Source: Candidatus Ratteibacteria bacterium (lineage in GTDB: Bacteria > CAIJMQ01). From it: a stretch of DNA of 12,546 bases. Position 1 is the stretch's first letter; each line of letters starts with the position of its first letter. Below the pieces are notes generated by a model. The model was not told where the DNA came from. It saw only the letters and a program-made list of their open reading frames with translations, and ran no database searches. Shown piece after piece: positions 4,966 to 10,833 of this stretch. A program made the translations under genes and the position numbers. The stretch spans positions 1-12,546 of the forward strand of contig JAQURI010000029.1 of assembly GCA_028715665.1 (NCBI GenBank), in the 5' to 3' direction.

Positions 4966-6444
4966 TTATGGGAGAGGGCTTTCTTTTTCTAAATATTCCT
5001 GGTCCCAAATAGGGTCTGTTAACTGTCTGTATTTTATATTGTACTGCGGCATATGGCCCTGTTCGATTAAAGAAAGATATGTTTTTGCTCCGTCATCAAC
5101 GTGCTGCGCCTGTACAGCTTTTATTATTTTGTAGAAAACATCCGAGTTATCTCTTATTATGCAGGGAGCCAGAAGATTTCCGCACTCTTCTTTTGATTTA
5201 TCCAGCCAGTAGGAGGAATGCCATTTTCTTATGGCGGTAAATAAAGGCGATTTAATTACGTCAGTCAAAGTTTCTCCTCTTCTGTAAACGTCGCAGATGT
5301 TGTTAAAAGTTTTATCTTTGAAAGGTATAAATACGCAGGGAGTAATAGTCCCGTCCCACATTATGTAAAAATATCCTCCGCCCCGTCCGGCTGCCATGCA
5401 TCCGTCGGATGCTGTTCCCGAGTTCCAGAAGTCGCCTATGAACAGTTTGTCTTTCTTCACTTTTTCCCAGATGATTTTATGCATTTTTACTCTTTGCTCG
5501 GGCGTGACCATGAGTTCCATGGATGGGTTTCTGCCTATCGGCATATACTGAAAATACCAACCGTAAAAAGCACCCATTTCCTTGAAGAAGAAATTCAGGA
5601 ATTCATCGGATAGGAGCAAGTCGGCGTTGTGCTGACATGGGGTTACGGAAATACCGAATAAAACTCCTGCTTCTCTCAGATTGCCCATTGCTTCCAGTAT
5701 TTTTTTGAATGTGCCTTTCCCGCGTCTTTCATCGGTTTCTTTTCCGAATCCTTCTACCGATATAGCGGGAGTAAAATTACCCAGCTCGGCCAATTTTTTT
5801 GCTTTTTGTTTTGTTATAAGGGTCCCGTTCGTATAACAGAGAAAATAAGAATCAGAGTGTTTTTCCAGTATGTCCATTAACGTTTTTTCGTTGTTTTTGT
5901 ATCTAAACGGCTCTCCCCCCGAGATAACAAAGAAGTGGGCTCCGAATTCTTTTTTCATGTCCGATATTATTTTGTCGAATATAGCAAAATCAAGTGTATG
6001 TTTTGTATAGATGTCTCCGGCATAACATCCTTTGCATTTTAAATTGCAAACATTAGTGGGAGAAATGGTAATAAACCCCGGCGGTCTAAACCCGTTTTTT
6101 TCATAGAATTGTCTTCTGGTATATATCCCCTGAATAAATATTTTTGAAAGGAATATATCGGTTATTTTATTTATCGATTGAGGAGAAATACTTTTTGCTT
6201 CGAATGCGCAGTCGATGGATTTTAGCAATGCTTTCGACATATATGCCCTGTCTTCCCGAAGTTTTTCCGGTCGCGATGAGCTTTGCTCATCAAAGGACAT
6301 CTTATCCATAGCTTTCTCGACAGCATTCAATAATACTTTTCTCGTTCTGGGGTTTTTTAGAGCCATGCTTATCAAAAGAGGCAGCATAGAACGGGGAGCA
6401 TAGCCTTTATTCATTATGTTTAATATAATGGTTTCGAACTTCAT
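4966..6444 (-). CDS. Radical SAM protein with SPASM-like C-terminal region
   Basis: 492 residues. After a helical N-terminal region of about 125 residues comes NVCNLKCKGCYAG with the [4Fe-4S]-binding cysteines 133, 137 and 140. The SAM-binding ISGGEP (174-179), a YTNGTLI strand (204-210) and an AISVEG strand (227-232) follow. The C-terminal part has Cys349-X15-G-X4-Cys370 with WDGTITPC, as in SPASM domains, and further cysteines at 384, 421 and 428 that may hold another cluster. SPASM enzymes modify peptides or other enzymes, but no precursor peptide was found beside it, so the substrate is unknown. MoaA-like or HpnH-like lipid enzymes are alternatives. The ATG has no Shine-Dalgarno site, and an in-frame TAA 15 bases upstream fixes the start. 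Confidence 0.8.
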   Translation of the reverse strand: MKFETIILNIMNKGYAPRSMLPLLISMALKNPRTRKVLLNAVEKAMDKMSFDEQSSSRPEKLREDRAYMSKALLKSIDCAFEAKSISPQSINKITDIFLSKIFIQGIYTRRQFYEKNGFRPPGFITISPTNVCNLKCKGCYAGDIYTKHTLDFAIFDKIISDMKKEFGAHFFVISGGEPFRYKNNEKTLMDILEKHSDSYFLCYTNGTLITKQKAKKLAELGNFTPAISVEGFGKETDERRGKGTFKKILEAMGNLREAGVLFGISVTPCQHNADLLLSDEFLNFFFKEMGAFYGWYFQYMPIGRNPSMELMVTPEQRVKMHKIIWEKVKKDKLFIGDFWNSGTASDGCMAAGRGGGYFYIMWDGTITPCVFIPFKDKTFNNICDVYRRGETLTDVIKSPLFTAIRKWHSSYWLDKSKEECGNLLAPCIIRDNSDVFYKIIKAVQAQHVDDGAKTYLSLIEQGHMPQYNIKYRQLTDPIWDQEYLEKESPLP

Positions 6445-6455
6445 TTTAGTAATAT

Positions 6456-6461
6456 TTTATA
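6456..6461 (-). promoter_or_regulatory. -10-like box just upstream of the radical SAM gene
   Basis: On the - strand TATAAA (6461 to 6456) ends 11 bases before the ATG at 6444. A start about 6-7 bases downstream would leave a leader of only about 5 bases. No good -35 box lies at the usual distance, so this is tentative. Confidence 0.35.
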
Positions 6462-6603
6462 CTTTCTGCAGGATACGGACACATAGTATAATGCCCCTAT
6501 TTATTGACTTTTTTCTATCAGGAGTTATTGAATAGATTTGATACAGTTAACAAACTTATATAAACTCATATTTGTTTTATAAAAATAGCATTCTCCGATA
6601 TAT

Positions 6604-6632
6604 TTGTCAAACCTTTTGGAAAACGGTATCAT
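6604..6632 (+). promoter_or_regulatory. Promoter of purN
   Basis: TTGTCA (6604-6609), a 17-base spacer and TATCAT (6627-6632) form a sigma-70-type promoter. Transcription should start near 6639, just ahead of the GAGGAAGG ribosome site (6643-6650) and ATG 6656. The rest of the 211-base divergent region (6445-6655) is AT-rich and holds a second plus-strand TATAAT at 6487 and an AACAAA/TTTGTT inverted pair (6549-6554, 6571-6576), with no other gene. Confidence 0.65.
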
Positions 6633-6655
6633 AATATCATTCGAGGAAGGTAAAA

Positions 6656-7285
6656 ATGGCCGAAGAGAAACTGCGTATTGCTGTTTTGGGCTCTACGAGA
6701 GGAACAGACATGGAAGGTTTGGTTAAAGCTATAAAACAAGGCGAGCTCGATGCAGAAATCGCGATTGTAATATCCGACAGAAAAAATGCCTACATCTTGG
6801 AAAGAGCCAAAAGTTACGGAATCCCCGCCCTTTTCCTGGATTCCAAGAACTTTAAATCAAGGGAAGATTTTGATAAAAAAGTGGTTGGGATACTTGATGA
6901 AAAAAAGATAGGACTTGTTCTTCTTATCGGATATATGAGGATTTTATCCGGTTATTTTGCTGCGCAGTATAAAAACAAAATTATGAATATTCATCCCTCT
7001 TTGCTTCCTGCTTTTGCCGGAGGGATGGACCTGGATGTCCATAAATTGGTGCTTGACCGCGGGATAAAAATTACCGGTTGCACGCTTCATTTTGTAGACG
7101 AGGGAACCGACACGGGACCGATTATCTTGCAAAAAGCCGTTGAGGTGAACGAAGAGGATACGCCGCAGACTCTTAAAGAAAAAGTCCAGAAAGCCGAACA
7201 GGAAACCATTATAAAAGGAATAAAACTTTTTCAAAACGGTCAACTGAAAATGCAAGACGGGAAGGTCAAAATCATATCTTTTTGA
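6656..7285 (+). CDS. purN: Phosphoribosylglycinamide formyltransferase
   Basis: 209 residues, close to the usual PurN length. It transfers a formyl group from 10-formyltetrahydrofolate to GAR in purine synthesis, in the cytoplasm. The Rossmann-like start has AVLGSTRGTDMEGLV in place of the usual SGNGTN loop. The catalytic segment MNIHPSLLPAF carries Asn111 and His113, and VDEGTDTGPII carries Asp152, matching the Asn-His-Asp triad (E. coli 106, 108, 144). After the SLLPAF motif it reads AGGMDLDVHK where the classic enzyme has KGLHTH. This marks a divergent branch seen in various bacteria, with the catalytic residues kept. It stands alone, without other pur genes, under its own promoter and with a strong GAGGAAGG site 5 bases before the ATG. 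Confidence 0.88.
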   Translation: MAEEKLRIAVLGSTRGTDMEGLVKAIKQGELDAEIAIVISDRKNAYILERAKSYGIPALFLDSKNFKSREDFDKKVVGILDEKKIGLVLLIGYMRILSGYFAAQYKNKIMNIHPSLLPAFAGGMDLDVHKLVLDRGIKITGCTLHFVDEGTDTGPIILQKAVEVNEEDTPQTLKEKVQKAEQETIIKGIKLFQNGQLKMQDGKVKIISF

Positions 7286-7320
7286 TCAAATTCAGATATA
7301 TGAAAAATGGGCTTTGCTTG

Positions 7321-7386
7321 CGAAAATATTTTGCACGAGTATTATCCAGGCAAAGAAGATGTGATATTTTATCGAAAAATTTTGCA
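7321..7386 (+). repeat. Pair of CGAAAA-TTTTGCA motifs in the purN downstream gap
   Basis: CGAAAATATTTTGCA (7321-7335) and CGAAAAATTTTGCA (7373-7386) are near-identical and each partly self-complementary. CTTTGC (7312-7317) and GCAAAG (7350-7355) bracket the first copy and could pair. These fill the gap between purN and the next promoter. No T-run follows any stem, so a classic terminator is not evident. Confidence 0.4.
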
Positions 7387-7419
7387 ATACTGTATCTTTA
7401 GCTCTTTTCTAATAAATAC

Positions 7420-7448
7420 TTGACACGGCAAAATGTTTTGGCTAATAT
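7420..7448 (+). promoter_or_regulatory. Near-consensus sigma-70 promoter for the small membrane protein
   Basis: TTGACA (7420-7425), exactly 17 bases, then TAATAT (7443-7448). Transcription should start near 7455, giving a leader of about 47 bases. The -35 box is a perfect match and the spacing is ideal, so strong, constitutive expression is expected. Confidence 0.8.
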
Positions 7449-7501
7449 ACAAACGGCTTTTTAATCCCTTATTTTAAATAATTTTAAACAAGGAGGGGAA
7501 A

Positions 7502-7714
7502 ATGGTTGCATTTATTGCCGGTCTGGTGGCTTTTGTTGTGGGACTGATAGGACTTATTGGTTGGGGAACTGATTTCGTGACTGTTCTTAAAGGGACAGTG
7601 CCTCTTATCCTTTTGTTGGGAGGACTTATAGCTTTGTATGGGGCATACACCGCACAACAAGATAAGATAGAAGCGAAAAAAGAAGGTAAGAAAGAGAAAA
7701 AAGAAAAGAAGTAA
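7502..7714 (+). CDS. Small two-helix membrane protein with lysine-rich tail
   Basis: 70 residues. There are two hydrophobic helices, about residues 2-21 and 30-49, joined by a short WGTDFVTVLKG loop. A highly charged tail, KKEGKKEKKEKK, ends the protein and probably lies in the cytoplasm by the positive-inside rule. The ribosome site AGGAGG (7491-7496) is perfect and sits 5 bases before the ATG, and the promoter at 7420 is near consensus, so the protein is likely abundant. It is a single-gene unit between purN and fabG. No family is recognised with certainty; similar short 'helix-loop-helix plus charged tail' proteins occur in uncultured bacteria. The role is unknown: membrane or envelope structure is a guess. 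The clean signals make it a genuine gene. Confidence 0.75.
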   Translation: MVAFIAGLVAFVVGLIGLIGWGTDFVTVLKGTVPLILLLGGLIALYGAYTAQQDKIEAKKEGKKEKKEKK

Positions 7715-7728
7715 ACAATTTTCTCAAA

Positions 7729-7746
7729 CGCAATATAATAATTGCG
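7729..7746 (+). terminator. Weak hairpin after the small membrane protein gene
   Basis: CGCAAT-ATAATA-ATTGCG is a perfect 6-bp stem with a 6-base loop, 14 bases after the stop codon. A T-rich stretch occurs only from about 7754 on, not directly after the stem. It may be a weak terminator or a 3' end protector. Confidence 0.35.
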
Positions 7747-7812
7747 GGAATGTTCTATTCTTGTTGTTTTTGTCGCTACTTCCCCTTTTAAATTAACTTA
7801 TTTGTCTTTTAC

Positions 7813-7818
7813 GATAAT
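7813..7818 (+). promoter_or_regulatory. -10-like box directly before fabG
   Basis: GATAAT lies 8 bases before the ATG at 7827, in ACGATAATAC. With a usual -10 to start distance, transcription would begin at or within 2 bases of the ATG. No convincing -35 box is seen. Confidence 0.45.
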
Positions 7819-7826
7819 ACGGAATT

Positions 7827-8567
7827 ATGAAACTTACGGGCAAAATGTCTTTAGTTACGGGCGCTGCGCAGGGAATTGGGAAAGCAATTGCCTTGAAATT
7901 AGCGGAAGAAGGTTCCGATATAATCCTCGTGGATGTCAATAAAGAAAAATGTGAAGAAACTGCAAGGGAAATCCAAAATAAAAACAGAAAAGCCTGGTAT
8001 TACCAAATAGATGTTGCTGACTATAAGCAGGTAGAATCTTTTTTTGACGGCGAGATGTCAAAATGGGGTAGGATAGATGTACTTGTAAACAATGCCGGCA
8101 TTACAAGAGATAATCTCATTGTGAGAATGAAAGAAGAAGAGTGGGATGATGTTATAAAAATAAATCTTAAAGGAGTGTTCAATTTTTGCAAAGCTGCGAG
8201 TAAGTTCATGATGAAGCAAAGAGCAGGCGCGATTATAAATATTTCCTCGATTATAGGAATTATGGGAAATGCAGGCCAAGTAAATTATTCCGCTTCAAAA
8301 GCGGGCATAATAGGACTTACTAAATCATTGGCGAAAGAATTGGCTTCACGTAATATAAGAGTTAATGCTGTTGCGCCTGGCTTCATTCAGACTTCTATGA
8401 CCGATAAATTGAGCGAGGAACAGAAACAACTTATGCTTAATTCCATCCCATTAAAGAGAATTGGTACTCCGGAGGAAGTTGCAAACCTTGTGTTATTCCT
8501 CGCTTCTGATGAATCTTCTTATACGACGGGACAGGTCATAAATGTTGACGGCGGTATGGTGATGTGA
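7827..8567 (+). CDS. fabG: 3-oxoacyl-ACP reductase (FabG-type SDR)
   Basis: 246 residues, the usual FabG length. It is a classical short-chain dehydrogenase, normally NADPH-dependent and reducing 3-oxoacyl-ACP in fatty acid synthesis. The cofactor motif TGAAQGIG is at 11-18, NNAG at 88-91, and the catalytic Asn113 (KINLKG), Ser141 (NISSIIG), Tyr154 and Lys158 (NYSASKAG) are all present. The VNVDGG-type ending is INVDGGMVM. FabG-like SDRs also act on sugars or polyketides, and no other fab gene is nearby, so the exact substrate is not certain. An in-frame TAA at 7815-7817 leaves ATG 7827 as the only sensible start. It has no ribosome site, and a GATAAT box lies 8 bases before the start. The stop codon abuts the stop of the GH3 gene on the other strand. 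Confidence 0.88.
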   Translation: MKLTGKMSLVTGAAQGIGKAIALKLAEEGSDIILVDVNKEKCEETAREIQNKNRKAWYYQIDVADYKQVESFFDGEMSKWGRIDVLVNNAGITRDNLIVRMKEEEWDDVIKINLKGVFNFCKAASKFMMKQRAGAIINISSIIGIMGNAGQVNYSASKAGIIGLTKSLAKELASRNIRVNAVAPGFIQTSMTDKLSEEQKQLMLNSIPLKRIGTPEEVANLVLFLASDESSYTTGQVINVDGGMVM

Positions 8568-10814
8568 TTAGACTACTCTGAATTTACCTTTTATACCTTC
8601 AGCCGAATTCGGGCCAACCATTACTTTAAAAGTCCCCGGCTCTACCACATATTCCATATTCCGGTCTAAAAATCTTAATTCTTTTACGGTTAATATAAAT
8701 TCCACTTTCTTTTTCTCGCCTGGCTTTAGGGTAATTTTTTTGAATCCTTTTAATTCCTTAACCGGTCGGGCAATACTGCTATAAGTGTCTCTCAAATATA
8801 ATTGTACGACTTCGTTCCCTTCATATTTACCCGTGTTTTTTACTTCAACGCTTACAGTTGTTTTTCCGCAAGGGTGTATTTTTTTAGGCGCGATTTTCAA
8901 ATTGCTATATTTAAAAGTTGTATAGGATAATCCGAATCCAAAAGGGAATAAAGGCTGTTTTCCTCTTAAATCGACATAATCTTCGTCTCTGCCGGACGGT
9001 TTATAGTTATAATATAAAGGCAATTGCCCAGTAGTTTTCGGAAAAGTTATGGGGAGATGTCCGCTAGGATTGCAATTCCCGAATAAAATATCGGCAATCG
9101 CATTTCCTCCTTCTTCGCCCGGATACCATGCTTCTATTACCGCTTGGACTTTGTTTATCCAGTTACCCATAGTGATGACGCTCCCGCCTGTCAAAACAAC
9201 AATTACGGGTTTGTCCGTTTTAGCTATTTCTTTTATCAATTCTTCCTGCGCGCCTGGCAAATTTAAATTGCTCCTGTCTCTTGCTTCACCTTCTGTTTTA
9301 TCGGAGTTACCCATAAACAAAATAGCAATATCGGATTTTTCGGCGGCACTTACAGCTGATTCAAATCCTTTTTCAGATTTATCTTTAATAGTGCATCCTT
9401 GAGCAAAATTTATTATTATCTTTTTAGAAGCCCTGTTTTTAATCCCCTCTAGAGGCGTGACTACATGGTTTGGTTCTCTGCAGCTATATCCCCCGAGGCG
9501 GGGTTCATCGGCATTTGGTCCGATGACTGCAATCGACTTTATATTTTTTAAAGGCAGGATGTTTTTGTTGTTTTTAAGTAGGACTATAGATTTTTGGGCG
9601 GCTTTCAATGCCAATTGGCGATGTTCTGCGCAATCACATATCTTTTCCGCTTTCTTGGGGTTTACATAAGGTTCTTCAAAAAGCCCAAGATAAAATTTAA
9701 CCCATAGAATTCTTCTTACGCATTTGTTTATAGTTTCGATGGATATTTTATTTCGTTTTACGAGTTCCGTTAATTTTTCAAAACAGTTAATGTTGGGCAG
9801 TTCTATATCCAGCCCCGCTTCCGCGGCTTGTTTAGCTGCTTCCGCTTTTGTGTTCGCGACTTTATGTTTTTCATATATATGAACAACCGAGAAATAATCC
9901 GAAACGACAAACCCTTTAAATCCCCATTCTTTTCTTAAAACATTGGTCAGAAGCCACTTGTTGGAGGAACACGGAACACCGTCAAGAGAATTATAAGCCG
10001 CCATTATTGACAGGGCATTTGCTTCTTTTACGCATGCTTCAAAAGCGGGAAAATAAATTTCCCGTAAAATCCTTTCCGAAAAATGGATTTCATTGCTGTC
10101 TCTTCCTCCGTCGCCCACAAAATTTGCCGCATAATGTTTGGGCGTTGTGACTACCCCCTGGCTTTGTATGCCTTTTACAAAAGCAATAGCTATGCGCGAA
10201 GTGAGGTAGGGGTCTTCGCCGTAAGTTTCTTCTGTTCTTCCGCACCTGGGGTCTCTTGCAATATTTATTGTAGGAGAAAGGCATTGTCTAATGCCTCTGG
10301 CTCTTGTTTCTTTGCCGATAGTAACAGCTATTTCTTGCATAAGTTTGTCGTCCCACATGCTCGCCAAAGCGATTGACTGGGGAAAACTTGTGGAATTTAT
10401 GGCCATACAACCATGTAAACACTCGTCGTGTATGATTATGGGTATCCCAAGACGTGTTTTTTCTTTTGCGAATTTTTGAACTTGGTTTGCTCGTTCCGCG
10501 GCCGTTTTGGGAGTAAAGTGCGTTATACCCATGCTTAACTGTCCCAACCCGTTGCCTATATATTTTTTTGCTCTTTCCGGAGAAAATTTAGCTTTTTTTA
10601 AGATAGCCATAAGTTTTGCTCTGTCCGCTATGCGTCTCCAATCAAAATTTCGCTGGCTTGTGACGAAAAATCTCTGCTCTTTCCAGTTCCACATGCCTAC
10701 CATTTGATGGACTTTTTCTTCCATTGTCATTCTTGCCAATAAATCTTCGACACGTTCTTCTATCGGAGCGTTTTTATCGAGATAAATAGGTTTTTGTTTG
10801 TTCTCGGAATTCAC
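8568..10814 (-). CDS. GH3 family beta-glucosidase, cytoplasmic
   Basis: 748 residues, starting at GTG (10814-10812). The start is bounded by an in-frame TGA 27 bases upstream and no ATG is available before residue 30. The (beta/alpha)8 domain has GRTEETYGEDPYL (192-204), TPKHYAANF (224-232) and GFVVSDYFSV with the nucleophile Asp306. The second domain carries GNSDKTEGEARDR with the likely acid/base Glu508 or Glu510. YPGEEGG (564-570) and PFGFGLSYT (624-632) are classic, and a fibronectin-III-like domain closes the protein from about 650. There is no signal peptide. It hydrolyses terminal beta-linked glucose or related sugars; xylosidase activity cannot be excluded. It follows the GH116 gene by 20 bases on the same strand, so the two form an operon. 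No ribosome site is visible. Confidence 0.9.
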   Translation of the reverse strand: MNSENKQKPIYLDKNAPIEERVEDLLARMTMEEKVHQMVGMWNWKEQRFFVTSQRNFDWRRIADRAKLMAILKKAKFSPERAKKYIGNGLGQLSMGITHFTPKTAAERANQVQKFAKEKTRLGIPIIIHDECLHGCMAINSTSFPQSIALASMWDDKLMQEIAVTIGKETRARGIRQCLSPTINIARDPRCGRTEETYGEDPYLTSRIAIAFVKGIQSQGVVTTPKHYAANFVGDGGRDSNEIHFSERILREIYFPAFEACVKEANALSIMAAYNSLDGVPCSSNKWLLTNVLRKEWGFKGFVVSDYFSVVHIYEKHKVANTKAEAAKQAAEAGLDIELPNINCFEKLTELVKRNKISIETINKCVRRILWVKFYLGLFEEPYVNPKKAEKICDCAEHRQLALKAAQKSIVLLKNNKNILPLKNIKSIAVIGPNADEPRLGGYSCREPNHVVTPLEGIKNRASKKIIINFAQGCTIKDKSEKGFESAVSAAEKSDIAILFMGNSDKTEGEARDRSNLNLPGAQEELIKEIAKTDKPVIVVLTGGSVITMGNWINKVQAVIEAWYPGEEGGNAIADILFGNCNPSGHLPITFPKTTGQLPLYYNYKPSGRDEDYVDLRGKQPLFPFGFGLSYTTFKYSNLKIAPKKIHPCGKTTVSVEVKNTGKYEGNEVVQLYLRDTYSSIARPVKELKGFKKITLKPGEKKKVEFILTVKELRFLDRNMEYVVEPGTFKVMVGPNSAEGIKGKFRVV

Positions 10815-10833
10815 GGGTTTTAGAGTGACAATG

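Noticed and set aside
6549..6576. AACAAA/TTTGTT inverted pair in the divergent promoter region
   Set aside because: Six-base arms in very AT-rich DNA are expected by chance; not strong enough to call an operator.
6944..7255. Minus-strand frame of 103 codons opposite purN
   Set aside because: Antisense to the catalytic part of PurN; nothing supports it as a gene.
7742..7942. Plus-strand frame of 66 codons overlapping the start of fabG
   Set aside because: It shares bases with conserved FabG sequence in another frame and shows no ribosome site or family pattern.
9049..9402. Plus-strand frame of 117 codons opposite the GH3 gene
   Set aside because: Antisense shadow of a conserved GH3 region, with no start signals or family pattern.
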